Below, piece by piece: positions 8,701 to 17,080 of a DNA stretch of 54,225 nt (its first letter is position 1; every line of letters starts with the position of its first letter). Origin of the DNA: Akkermansia sp. (lineage in GTDB: Bacteria > Verrucomicrobiota > Verrucomicrobiia > Verrucomicrobiales > Akkermansiaceae); the NCBI GenBank assembly GCA_017504805.1, contig JAFVQN010000122.1, forward strand, positions 1 through 54,225, given 5' to 3'. The translations under genes and the position numbers were made by a program. A model generated the notes under the pieces. That model was not told where the DNA came from. It did not search any database and saw only the letters and a list, made by a program, of their open reading frames with translations.

Positions 8701-9702
8701 AAGAAGGGTAAGATTTCTGCAGAAGAGGTGCTTACCAAGTTCCTCAAAGGCGAGGAGGAGCTCCCCGTCTCGCGCTACAAGCGTGTCAATACGCCTTACA
8801 ACGATGAGCAGCTTATCAAGCGCATCATGGGAGGAAACGGCTGGAAATATATTGCCCAGTATCTCATGATTGACGGTGGCTTCAATGTGAACTCCACATC
8901 TGTTGAGGCATGGGCCGCTGTGTTGCAGGGTCTGGCCAAGCGTAAGCTTGTTACAAGCAAAAACAATCGTCTGGAGTTCGTGGAAGATGGCAAGACTGAC
9001 CGGCAGGTGTTGTTCTCCCGATTCATGCTTTCCACTACGGATAAGAGTGTGGATGGTCTGGGCGGTTACAGCATGATGCAGGGCTCTTCCGCGTTCCGCG
9101 ACGGCGGTATGGCTTCCGCATGGGGTGAAGTCCGCATGCTTGAAGCTGAGTCCATTCGCAAGCTGGCAGAGGAAATGGTTAAGCAGGTCCGCAAGCGTGG
9201 CCCCTTCCTGAGTATGTCTGATTTTGTCAATCGTCGTCTGGAGCAGGGAGAAAACGGCCTTAAAGGCGCCCTTCAGGCCGCCATTGATGCTACTGATATC
9301 AACCGTGATTTCTGCGAAGTGAAGGTAACGCCTCAGCAGGATGGTTCTCTGTATCAGAATCGTGATGCTGCAGAAGGATATGTGCACACAGCAGCCCCCG
9401 GTTACCTCATTCAGAGTGACGTGCTTGCCTCGCTGGGCAATATCCTGACAGTGCGTGATGATACGTTCACGGTGCGTTCCTATGGTTGCGTGCGTAACCC
9501 GAACAAGGCGATTCTGGCACAGGCCTGGTGCGAGGCTGTGGTGCAGCGAACCATGAACTACGTAGACCCGACCGATAACCCGCAGGACGTGGAGTACAAC
9601 CCGGACGGCACTCGGGGCAAGGGCCTGAGCAAGACGAATCAGGTGATGGGACGCCAGTTCCGCATTGTCTCCTTCAAGTGGCTGGATAACTGGGATATTT
9701 AA
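5782..9702 (+). CDS. Giant PilX-like / Verru_Chthon cassette protein A-like secreted protein
   Basis: A 1306-residue protein with a type IV pilin-like N-terminus: a basic leader with KKG ending at Gly20, then Phe21 and a long hydrophobic helix (21-45) with small and aliphatic residues. The position-5 glutamate of major pilins is missing, as in PilX/GspK-type minor components. The body is soluble, rich in Asn, Asp, Tyr and Trp, and has no catalytic motif I recognise. The C-terminal part (about 1230-1280: VRSYG, then AQAWCEAVVQR) resembles the ending I associate with the Verru_Chthon cassette protein A family of Verrucomicrobia. The other cassette members (B, C, D) are not adjacent. It probably anchors in the inner membrane and projects outward. 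The function is unknown, and the family name is a resemblance rather than a proven match. Confidence 0.7.
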   Translation: MKFRHTRSSLSSPRKSPKKGFALIATLTLMMLLAMLAVAVMATAASQNRIALQTMLQAEARQQALVGLDAAIGELQVELGPDRRVTASSGILDENGGSVAQHLLGVWNSWDGPIYGRSVSGQGSKITSTYSKGRSQMFRRWLISSRDRNRTRTMNAASQLCSREPGRRICMVGEGTLGKSLSPQHYVYADLLSMPATGKNEACFAWWVGGENQKAKVSVQMPKETTDAYEALHRTWDTPAPRFVDNRDLDFLPGEIEEPARLVTLGSLPLLGSSSQSAGAPYFYDVTTTSYTLPINVSMGGFKQDLCLLLNKESLKDTEFAARSNQDCPLVENQDVPKGTEQDMPIGSWQNLHAYYNCWPDGTANASENFSSRLIGQLDNFYTRMSGSTFDDNLSYSGDPDNARGSEKGRTYFDTRAMLESGSKSSGYARTPIMLAYLANFGLTVEQSTATAPVTSPSTQGGPTRDPLYNLSISFAPMFLWWNPYNVPMRIRGRQLWARALPSKTAWIQTRTFSQKKRVMNWDDRIWWYRGIYRSNKNDTKTRETLGKDYGEYFQNTQGDTTGDIVFQPGEILFFSPANPRDKSVDKIHENPWVLGYNASAVSGYKATVYYHDSNASSNDYGIASRTNIEDGHFYVDMRLGLKNTPIPPGYEGADVDNPERDAVVDQSGNSGYIGPDGYRYGPKRLDAITVLNGFNGMERVSPVPDSINDDDIAEGKRAQSPHRGLLGWYNPDDSSVNTVFCDHQKDDAYWKVDGSQSDDTVPYFVASLGIVPKSANNALDSRLFAGRDYRTKVWQHSSPAFWGSMLTDPDDQLRQYHPYQLAALDVGTGMNSCPMDSIGRNGVLGITSDGEQVSFASVLELPVHPPFSLAGFAGMRLQPGWYQSGKSGEFSAVSAARRMQYQAGVPGVGIGNAFADPCLPADDVYVYYQNKSEFSNLSSNSRLFGDFFDHGLLINDALWDRWFCSSISDMPDKKGKISAEEVLTKFLKGEEELPVSRYKRVNTPYNDEQLIKRIMGGNGWKYIAQYLMIDGGFNVNSTSVEAWAAVLQGLAKRKLVTSKNNRLEFVEDGKTDRQVLFSRFMLSTTDKSVDGLGGYSMMQGSSAFRDGGMASAWGEVRMLEAESIRKLAEEMVKQVRKRGPFLSMSDFVNRRLEQGENGLKGALQAAIDATDINRDFCEVKVTPQQDGSLYQNRDAAEGYVHTAAPGYLIQSDVLASLGNILTVRDDTFTVRSYGCVRNPNKAILAQAWCEAVVQRTMNYVDPTDNPQDVEYNPDGTRGKGLSKTNQVMGRQFRIVSFKWLDNWDI

Positions 9703-9730
9703 ACGCAGTTATTTACCGGTGTTTTTTCAG

Positions 9731-9760
9731 CGCGCATCCCCCAACAGGATGCGCGTTTTG
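9731..9760 (+). terminator. Intrinsic terminator after the PilX-like gene
   Basis: A 9-bp stem (9731-9739 with 9747-9755, CGCGCATCC/GGATGCGCG) and a 7-nt loop are followed by TTTTG, 29 nt past the stop. It isolates this gene from the autotransporter gene downstream. Confidence 0.8.
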
Positions 9761-9790
9761 CATGGTTTCCTAATAGCTAGTTCAAACATC

Positions 9791-9818
9791 TTGAAGAAGG
9801 GTGTTTCTATGCTAAAGT
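9791..9818 (+). promoter_or_regulatory. Candidate promoter of the autotransporter gene
   Basis: TTGAAG (9791-9796), a 16-nt spacer and TAAAGT (9813-9818) end 7 nt before the ATG at 9826, which predicts a leaderless transcript. An alternative -10, TATGCT (9808-9813), has no good -35 at normal spacing. Confidence 0.45.
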
Positions 9819-9825
9819 GCGGAGT

Positions 9826-12800
9826 ATGAAATTGCGTCTGCCCATCGTTTTGCGTCTATGTCTTCTGTTTTCACAAGCTTTTCCAGCCACCGCCGCGTTG
9901 ACATGGAGTGGGGGCGACTGGAATTACACGGAAAGCTCATGGCTGGATTCCGGCGAATCGATGGTGTTCAGCCGGGGTGACTCGGTCGAGTTTACCGCGA
10001 CTGCAACCGAAAAGATGGTAACGATAACTGAAGCGGTGGAACCAGGAAGCATTCTGGTCAGCGCCCCCGGGTATCAATTTACTGGTTCAGGAACAATCAC
10101 CGGCAGTGGGGCGTTGAGTATACAGCAGGGAGGGAGTCTTCTGATATCTATTTCCAATTCCTTCACCGGTGGGACGCAGGTTGAGGAAGGGGCTTCACTG
10201 CGTCTGGCGCTTTATGACAGCGTGGGTACGGCGTCGACTTCAGAACGTGCCCTGGGCAGCATATCCGGAGCGGGGACTGTGGAGGTTTCGTTCCTGAACG
10301 AGGGTACTCAGGCATCTGTTCAGGGGAATAGCTGGTCAGGCTTTACCGGCGTTTTATATGTTGAACAAGGGAGTATCGGATTGGGCCGACTTCCGAACCA
10401 TAGCGGTGCAGGACGCACTGTGCAAATTAACGCAGAGTGTATAGAGGTAGGCTCGGATGGGCGATTGGTGACCTCCTATTCCGGAGGTACAGCGGCGCTG
10501 AGCACTGGTAATGCTCTGATTTCCGATATCCGTACGGAGAATGGCAGCGTGATAGGAAATCGCGATGGCCACATCAACTGGACTGGAGACGTGTATCTGA
10601 ATATGGCTGACGTGACGGCTCAGACCCCGGTGTATCAGTCGGCGGCTGAGACAGAAATGTCACTGTATTATGGTAAGTACGTCGTATGGGACGGCGTTGT
10701 ACGGGGGGAAGGCACCTTGCGGCTGACCGCGGGGGTGCCTGATTCATCCACAGACCACCGGCTGGTCCTGACCAACTCAGCCAACACTTTCAGCGGAACC
10801 TATCAGGTCGCCGGTAACCATCTGTCGACCCTGGCACTCGCATCAGCCGATGCGGCCAGCGCCTCCAGTGTGGAATTGCAGAGTGCGAATGCCCGCCTCG
10901 TGTTGATGGCATCGGATGCCGCCATACAGGCGCTGAATGGGACGCAGGGTGTGGTGCAGGCAGAAGGCACCGGCGCCTGGACGCTGTCGGTAGCCTCTGG
11001 CGATTACTCCGGAATCATCCGCGATGCTGGCACCCCGACTGCAGGGTTGAGTCTTGGTATATTGAAAGAGGGGAACGGGGAGTTATTGTTGTCCGGCCCT
11101 TCATGTTCATATACCGGTACCACCACAGTGAACGGAGGCAGCTTACGGTACAGTGGCGATGCTGCGCTTGCTTCCATAGACATGGCAGGTAATGGTGGGT
11201 TATTGCAGACTGCCGGTAATCTCTCGTTGCAATCCGGAGCCGGATTATCGTTCAATCTGGAGAATACGACCGGAGCCAGTGTGGAAATCGGCGGTGATTT
11301 CCAGTTAGCGGCAGCAGCATGTCCGGTGCAGTTGCGAGGGTATGAAAACCTGGGCGTGGGAAGCTATCCGTTGATGCATTGGAGCGGTAGCTCCAGCGCC
11401 GGGGGTGCGGCATTTTCTCTGTCCGGAGTGAGTGCCTCCGATTCTCTGGTCTACAGTCTTACTGTGCAGGAGAACGCCTTGCAGCTTCAGGTGAAGAGCC
11501 TGAATGACGTGCCATGGTTGTGGAGTGGAGGTTCTGCGACCTGGAGTGATGATTCATCTGCCGGGTGGAGTAATGCATCAGCCAGCGGACCTGCAGGTCA
11601 GAGCGTGACGTTCAGCCTCCGCGATGCCGGCACTGTGTCGATTAACCGCGTTACGCCGACGGCCGTGGAGGTGATAGGAGGTGTGTATACATTTGTCAGC
11701 ACCGGTCAGGACGCTGTCGGTGTGGTAAGTTCAGGAAATCTGACCATCAGCGGTCAGGATACTGTGCTGAATCTGAATCTCGCAAATCCACAATTGACGG
11801 GGGCGACCTATCTGCAGGGAGGAACACTGGTGCTGGGGGATGCCGCAGCGCTGGGGGAATCTGCGTTGCATTTCAATGGTGGGTTGTTGCGTTACGCCCC
11901 GGGGGTGACTCAGGACATGAGCACAGCGGTGAGCCCGGCATCAACTTCTACCGTGCGTGTCGATACGAACGGTAACAATGTCAGCTGGAGTTCAACCGCC
12001 GGAGTGATGCAGGCTCTGCGTTCGGGGGTTGAAAAGCAGGGTGCCGGTGAGCTTGCTTTATCCTGGGTCGCAGCTGGTGAGACGATTACATCAGACCTGA
12101 ATATCAAGGAAGGAACTTTGAGCCTCAGCAAGACAAGTGGTCAGGGAATACTGATCGGGAGTTTCTCCGGCACGGGAACACTCTCGCTGAACAGCCCCTC
12201 AGGCCAATTAACGGTGCGTGGCGATAATACCGGCTTTGGCGGTACCATCGAACTCACGGGCGACGGCAGTTCCACGGGCGGCAGTGTATCTTTTGCAACG
12301 GGTGATGCCCTTGGCGGTAGCAGCACTCTGGTTCGTGTCATGGGGCAGCGTTTCTGGTTCGGTTCCAATACTAGCACGCTGGCCAATCTGGAGATTGTCA
12401 GAGGATATTCAACCATTCTGGATGGCAGCACCGGGGGCCGCTACGTCTTTGCCGGAAGCGTGAGTGGCGGCGGTGAATTGTCGCTCAATCCGTCGAGTCA
12501 CATCGAAATGCCGGGAAATCTCAGTGATTTCACCGGGACGTTCCGGCATCCCGGCAGCACGACTGTGGGGTGGCTGCTGGGCGGTGCGAATGTGGCCGGC
12601 AACGGAATCCTGCAATGTGAACTCAATGGTGCAGGCAGCGGCATCACGTATGCCATCTGGTACAGCGGGGAAACCATCTTCAGCGGAGCGGTAACCGGGC
12701 AGGCCGGACTGCGCCAGCGAGGAAGCGGGACTCTCATCCTGACGGGCGAGAATACTACCACCGGCGCTCTTCAGATAGACGAATCATGCGCGGTGCAACT

Positions 12801-15678
12801 GGGGTCAGCCACTCAGGCGGGGCTCTGGTCTGGCAATACTCTGAGCGGGAATGGTACCTTTACGCTGGTCAACGGAGCTCTGGCAACGCCGCTCACCTCG
12901 ATATCCGGCACCTTACTTGCTGAGGTCGCGGCGGGTGCGCAGGTAGACATGGGCGGGATGAGTGGAGATGCGCTTCAACGTATTACCATCGGCGCCGGTG
13001 GGCAGCTTTCCGGACTGGCGGGGGATTTGAACATAGGCTCCGGTGCTGGAGTAGCCAGCCTCGAGCTGACGCCCGGCTCTGCCAATGTGGGGGCAACCCC
13101 CATACCGGCGGACGGTGCTCAGTATATGATTGAACAGGGTGCCGGCCAGTTGCAGATTCATGATAGTGCCACGGTGACACTGGATATGGAGACGATAAAA
13201 TCCCTCATCCAGGGAAAACGGCAGGCTGTATACATCCATATCACCAGCGGCAGTATTTCTCTGTTGAATGGTATAACGGCAGATGATTTGTTTAGCAATA
13301 GCGCCACTACCCCCGCGGCACTCGGTCTGGTGGTGCTGGGCGTGGAAGGTGGCAACATCGTTCTGGAGGGCGCCGTGCGGGATGTTTACATGGTTACGGA
13401 GAATGGCGACTATCCCACGGTTACCACATACGACCGCCTGCAACCGTATCTGGCGACTTTTGTGGATGCCGGGTACGAGCTTTCGCTGCAACTCCCGGGA
13501 AATAATGCACAGCAGGCCTGGGTCAATAATCTGCTGGGTGCCGGTGATTTTTCGGTGGTGAATTCAGAGCCGGCTTCCGGAGTCGTGCGTGTATTGCTCA
13601 ACAACGCGGTGCTGGGCGCTGTGGATGGTGACCTTACACCCGGGGATGAGATGCAGATTAACACGGCCAACACGGAATTGCAAGGCAACATCACTGCCGG
13701 GCCGGGAGTGCAGCTGGTCAAGACCGGTAGCGGAACATTCTCTCTCGGCGGTCAGTTGGCAGCAGACTGGTTTGAAATAGATGAAGGCACAGTCCGCCTT
13801 CTGGGCTCCGGGAGTCGCGTTAATACCTTGCACGGCATGGGTGCTTTGCAGCTGGAAGCCGGCAGCAGCCTTGAAATCAATGCCGATTCACTCGGGTACA
13901 CCGGTGAACTGAGCGGCTCCGGCACTTTGGTGCTGAATGGTGAGCTCCGCGGTGCTGGCATCGTGGGCTCCCTGAACGGAAGTGGCGGCCTGCTTGCGGA
14001 TGGTGCAACATTTGAGGTCCTGAATGTCCGGAACGGCACCTTTTCCGGGAGTCTGCTCCCGGGGCGGGCTCCCGGATTGCTGCAAGTTGATGCCGGCGCC
14101 GGTTCCTTTACCATGCGGCATGTTCAAGCCAGTAGTGCCTGGTCACTGCAGAATCAGGGTGCGCTGGTGCTGGACCAGAGCGGTGAAAGTGCCAACTCTG
14201 CGCTGACTCTGGGCTCTCTCCGCCTGCTGGATGGTTCCATCACGACCATCGTGCTGAATACTGACGCTGATATGCAGGTGTTTCATTTTGCGTCGCTGCA
14301 GGTGGAAGATGGCGCGGCGGTCACGCTGCAATCCACCGGGGACCAGAGGCTGGAGGTGGCCGGTGATGGTACAGTGGTGCTGGGCAGAGTGGCAGATGCT
14401 CAGCTGGGAGCGGATGCGCTTGTCCCGCTGAATCTGGCTGGTGCGACTCCCTTCAGCGGCATTGAGTCCGCCTGGCTCACCGTGGAGCAGGGACGGCTCG
14501 TGCTGCATCTGCTTCGCTCGGAAGTTAATGGCTACAGCAGCCTGGCCCATTCTCATAATGCACAGGCCGGGGCGCGAATGCTCTGGCATCTGCCGAATCA
14601 GGTGCTGAATGCCGCGCCTGATTTGCGGGAGGTTACGGCAGCGCTCAATGCCATGCTCGATTCTGGCAGAACGACTGGAGCAGACCGTCTTCTGGCTGCC
14701 GTGGCGGGGGCTGGCACTGCTGTGCTGGGTGCTGCCGTGGTGGGGGATATTGAGCGCCAGCTCAAGGCTATCCGCAACAGAACTACCAGCATGGGGGTGG
14801 ATAGCGGCACTGTGCCTGATGAAATGCCGCTGCTCAATGCCTGGATTCACGCCGAAGGTGACCGCAGCGAGCTTGACGCAGATGGAAGCTCCGCAGGCTA
14901 TACCCTCAGCAGCTGGGGTGGTACGGTCGGGTGCGATGCGGATGTGTCCTCCTGCTGGACCGTGGGGCTTGCCCTGACCGCCATGTACGGTGATTTGCAG
15001 GGCGAGAGCCCTGATCACGCCGAGGGGGATGCAAACACCTTCTACCTGAGCTTGTTTGCCCGCTATGCCGCCCGGCGTTGGACTCATACCCTGGTGGCGG
15101 CTGCCGGCCTCGCTGATATTTCACTGAATCGGCATCTGTACTATCCCGGCGGTTCATACCGCACGCGTGGTGAAACGGATGGTGTCATGGCCGGGCTCCT
15201 TTATGAAGTTGGTTATGTGATTCCGCTGGATGAGGATAACCAGGCCTGCATTCAGCCCATTGCGAATCTGAGCTATCGCCATGCCACTGTTGATTCCTAC
15301 CGCGAGCACGGCAGTGATGCTGCCCTGCGTGTCGGGAGTCAGCGTATGAATGTGCTCACCATCGGTCTGGGTGCGCGAGCCCAGACTTATGCTCTGGAGA
15401 GCACTTACAACCGCTCCTGCCTTCTGGAGGCACGGGCATTATTGAAGCTGGATGCCGGAGACCGTCGCAGCTCGGATTCAGTGGAGCTGCTGGCAGCTCC
15501 GACACGCCGCGGTCACCTGCGCTCTGCTGATACCGGCCGCGTTGGCATGGAACTCGGAGCTGGTATCACGGTTCCCATCGGGGTAGATGCCGGCAGCTTG
15601 TTTCTTGATGCCGGATTCGAACTCCGCTCAGAGCAGACCGAGCTGAACGCCGTGCTTGGCTACCGGGTGAATTTCTGA
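9826..15678 (+). CDS. Very large autotransporter with PATR-type passenger
   Basis: This is a 1950-residue type V secreted protein. A signal peptide ends near residue 24 (FPATAA, then LTWSGG). The passenger is a long Gly/Ser/Thr/Asn-rich beta-helix-like stretch with repeated autotransporter strand motifs such as ITGSGALSIQQGGSLLIS and KEGNGELLLSGPS followed by YTGTTTVNGGSL. A WSGGDW/WSGGSATW module recurs at about residues 27 and 565, so the passenger appears to hold two related halves. The last 285 residues or so (from about 1664) form the outer-membrane beta-barrel, ending in the classic terminal aromatic (GYRVNF). I chose ATG 9826 over the GTG three codons upstream because that GTG falls within the predicted -10. 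Adhesion or self-association is the usual role of such proteins; the ligand is unknown. Confidence 0.88.
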   Translation: MKLRLPIVLRLCLLFSQAFPATAALTWSGGDWNYTESSWLDSGESMVFSRGDSVEFTATATEKMVTITEAVEPGSILVSAPGYQFTGSGTITGSGALSIQQGGSLLISISNSFTGGTQVEEGASLRLALYDSVGTASTSERALGSISGAGTVEVSFLNEGTQASVQGNSWSGFTGVLYVEQGSIGLGRLPNHSGAGRTVQINAECIEVGSDGRLVTSYSGGTAALSTGNALISDIRTENGSVIGNRDGHINWTGDVYLNMADVTAQTPVYQSAAETEMSLYYGKYVVWDGVVRGEGTLRLTAGVPDSSTDHRLVLTNSANTFSGTYQVAGNHLSTLALASADAASASSVELQSANARLVLMASDAAIQALNGTQGVVQAEGTGAWTLSVASGDYSGIIRDAGTPTAGLSLGILKEGNGELLLSGPSCSYTGTTTVNGGSLRYSGDAALASIDMAGNGGLLQTAGNLSLQSGAGLSFNLENTTGASVEIGGDFQLAAAACPVQLRGYENLGVGSYPLMHWSGSSSAGGAAFSLSGVSASDSLVYSLTVQENALQLQVKSLNDVPWLWSGGSATWSDDSSAGWSNASASGPAGQSVTFSLRDAGTVSINRVTPTAVEVIGGVYTFVSTGQDAVGVVSSGNLTISGQDTVLNLNLANPQLTGATYLQGGTLVLGDAAALGESALHFNGGLLRYAPGVTQDMSTAVSPASTSTVRVDTNGNNVSWSSTAGVMQALRSGVEKQGAGELALSWVAAGETITSDLNIKEGTLSLSKTSGQGILIGSFSGTGTLSLNSPSGQLTVRGDNTGFGGTIELTGDGSSTGGSVSFATGDALGGSSTLVRVMGQRFWFGSNTSTLANLEIVRGYSTILDGSTGGRYVFAGSVSGGGELSLNPSSHIEMPGNLSDFTGTFRHPGSTTVGWLLGGANVAGNGILQCELNGAGSGITYAIWYSGETIFSGAVTGQAGLRQRGSGTLILTGENTTTGALQIDESCAVQLGSATQAGLWSGNTLSGNGTFTLVNGALATPLTSISGTLLAEVAAGAQVDMGGMSGDALQRITIGAGGQLSGLAGDLNIGSGAGVASLELTPGSANVGATPIPADGAQYMIEQGAGQLQIHDSATVTLDMETIKSLIQGKRQAVYIHITSGSISLLNGITADDLFSNSATTPAALGLVVLGVEGGNIVLEGAVRDVYMVTENGDYPTVTTYDRLQPYLATFVDAGYELSLQLPGNNAQQAWVNNLLGAGDFSVVNSEPASGVVRVLLNNAVLGAVDGDLTPGDEMQINTANTELQGNITAGPGVQLVKTGSGTFSLGGQLAADWFEIDEGTVRLLGSGSRVNTLHGMGALQLEAGSSLEINADSLGYTGELSGSGTLVLNGELRGAGIVGSLNGSGGLLADGATFEVLNVRNGTFSGSLLPGRAPGLLQVDAGAGSFTMRHVQASSAWSLQNQGALVLDQSGESANSALTLGSLRLLDGSITTIVLNTDADMQVFHFASLQVEDGAAVTLQSTGDQRLEVAGDGTVVLGRVADAQLGADALVPLNLAGATPFSGIESAWLTVEQGRLVLHLLRSEVNGYSSLAHSHNAQAGARMLWHLPNQVLNAAPDLREVTAALNAMLDSGRTTGADRLLAAVAGAGTAVLGAAVVGDIERQLKAIRNRTTSMGVDSGTVPDEMPLLNAWIHAEGDRSELDADGSSAGYTLSSWGGTVGCDADVSSCWTVGLALTAMYGDLQGESPDHAEGDANTFYLSLFARYAARRWTHTLVAAAGLADISLNRHLYYPGGSYRTRGETDGVMAGLLYEVGYVIPLDEDNQACIQPIANLSYRHATVDSYREHGSDAALRVGSQRMNVLTIGLGARAQTYALESTYNRSCLLEARALLKLDAGDRRSSDSVELLAAPTRRGHLRSADTGRVGMELGAGITVPIGVDAGSLFLDAGFELRSEQTELNAVLGYRVNF

Positions 15679-15687
15679 TGCCATAGT

Positions 15688-15723
15688 AATAAAGAAGCCT
15701 GGGGTTACCCAGGCTTCTTTATT
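15688..15723. terminator. Bidirectional intrinsic terminator
   Basis: A perfect 16-bp inverted repeat (15688-15703 with 15708-15723) around a GTTA loop has an A-rich 5' arm and a T-rich 3' arm. It can therefore end transcription of the autotransporter (+) and of the convergent carboxynorspermidine synthase-like gene (-). Confidence 0.92.
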
Positions 15724-15742
15724 GAAAGAGATGGTTTTGCGA

Positions 15743-16969
15743 TTACTTCACCACTGTGAGGCTTTCGGCCTGTTCGCGGGTCAGTTCGATGCAGTTCCAT
15801 GGAAGCCCGTACTGATTCAGGGCATCCATGAAGGGATCCGGATCATTCTGCTCCATGTTGAACACGCCGGCGCCGCTCCAGGTACCGGTGAGAATCATGC
15901 GGCCACCGATGGCGGCAGGGACGCCCGTGGTGTAGGAAATAGCCTGGGAGCCGACCTCCTTGAAGCATTCCTCATGGTCGCAGATGTTGTAGATGTACAC
16001 AGCCTTGTACTGGCCATCCTTCTTGCCCTGAATCACGCAGCCGATGCAGGTGCGGCCGTGTGTGGTCTTGCCCAGGTCGCCGGGGTCGGGCAGCACGGCC
16101 TTCAGGAACTGCAGCGGTACAATCTCCACGCCGTTGTACATGACCGGGTCGATACGGGTCATGCCAACATTCTTGAGCACGGTCAGGTGATTGATGTAGT
16201 TCGGGGAGAAACTCATCCAGAACTGGGCGCGCTTGATGGTGGGGATATGCTTGACCAGTGATTCCATTTCCTCGTGATACATGCGGTAGATTTCGTAAGT
16301 ACCCACTCCCTCCGGGCAGGCGAAAGGCTGGTGCATGCTCATGGCGCCGGTCTCCTGGAAATCACCGTTTTCCCAGTGGCGGCAGGGGGCGCTCACCTCG
16401 CGTATGTTGATTTCCGGGTTGAAATTCGTGGCAAAGGCCTGGCCGTGGTCACCGCCATTCACGTCAATGATGTCGAGATACTCGATTTCATCAAAATGGT
16501 GCTTGAGAGCCCAGGCTGTGTAGACATTGGTCACACCCGGGTCAAAGCCGGACCCCAGCAGCGCATACAGACCGGCCTGCTTGAAGCGGTCCTGATAGGC
16601 CCACTGCCAGCTGTACTCGAACTTGGCCACATCGCGGGGCTCGTAATTGGCGGTATCCATGTAGTTCACGCCGGCCTCGAGGCAGGCATCCATGAGAGGC
16701 AGGTCCTGGTAGGGAAGCGCAACATTCAGCACCAGGTCAGCCTTTACCTCCTTGATAAGTGCCACCGTGGCAGCCACATCATCGGCGTCCACCGCGTGGG
16801 TCGTTATCGTCACACCCTCGCGGGCCAGCACGTCTGCCGCAATGGCATCGCACTTGCTCTTGGTACGCGAGGCCAGATGGATGCTCTCATACACATCCGA
16901 CATCTGGGCGCACTTGTGGGCCACTACATGCCCCACACCACCGGCTCCGATAATGAGTACAGTTTTCAT
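15743..16969 (-). CDS. Carboxynorspermidine synthase-like / saccharopine dehydrogenase family
   Basis: This is a 408-residue cytoplasmic oxidoreductase. GAGGVG at 8-13 is the NAD(P)-binding Rossmann motif. NYMDTANYEP and GSGFDPGVTNVYTA are characteristic of the LYS1-like carboxy(nor)spermidine dehydrogenase branch. These enzymes reductively condense aspartate semialdehyde with putrescine or diaminopropane to give carboxy-polyamines, which a decarboxylase (CANSDC) converts to spermidine or norspermidine. No CANSDC is present in the window. The closest alternative is a true lysine-pathway saccharopine dehydrogenase, which I consider less likely. ATG 16969 is preferred over the ATG at 16987, which overlaps the predicted -10 region. 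Confidence 0.85.
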   Translation of the reverse strand: MKTVLIIGAGGVGHVVAHKCAQMSDVYESIHLASRTKSKCDAIAADVLAREGVTITTHAVDADDVAATVALIKEVKADLVLNVALPYQDLPLMDACLEAGVNYMDTANYEPRDVAKFEYSWQWAYQDRFKQAGLYALLGSGFDPGVTNVYTAWALKHHFDEIEYLDIIDVNGGDHGQAFATNFNPEINIREVSAPCRHWENGDFQETGAMSMHQPFACPEGVGTYEIYRMYHEEMESLVKHIPTIKRAQFWMSFSPNYINHLTVLKNVGMTRIDPVMYNGVEIVPLQFLKAVLPDPGDLGKTTHGRTCIGCVIQGKKDGQYKAVYIYNICDHEECFKEVGSQAISYTTGVPAAIGGRMILTGTWSGAGVFNMEQNDPDPFMDALNQYGLPWNCIELTREQAESLTVVK

Positions 16970-16978
16970 TGCAGGCGC

Positions 16979-17007
16979 AGAATGCACTATAACCGTGCAT
17001 AAGTCAA
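16979..17007 (-). promoter_or_regulatory. Promoter region with inverted repeat upstream of the carboxynorspermidine synthase-like gene
   Basis: On the minus strand TTGACT (17007-17002) is followed after 17 nt by a weak -10, CATTCT (16984-16979), 9 nt before the ATG. A better -10, TATAGT (16991-16986), exists but has a poor -35 at normal spacing. A perfect inverted repeat (16982-16987 with 16995-17000, ATGCAC/GTGCAT, 7-nt centre) covers the -10 region and could be an operator. Confidence 0.45.
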
Positions 17008-17080
17008 GGTTTTTCTTCAGTATGCCGGTGAGATGACATGACCGGCGATGATGCAGGATTCGGGCGCTGCACAGACGGCC

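Noticed and set aside
17024-17046. GCCGGT/ACCGGC hairpin as terminator of the cls operon
   Set aside because: It is only 6 bp with an 11-nt loop and no T-run on the minus strand. The end of this long operon remains unassigned.
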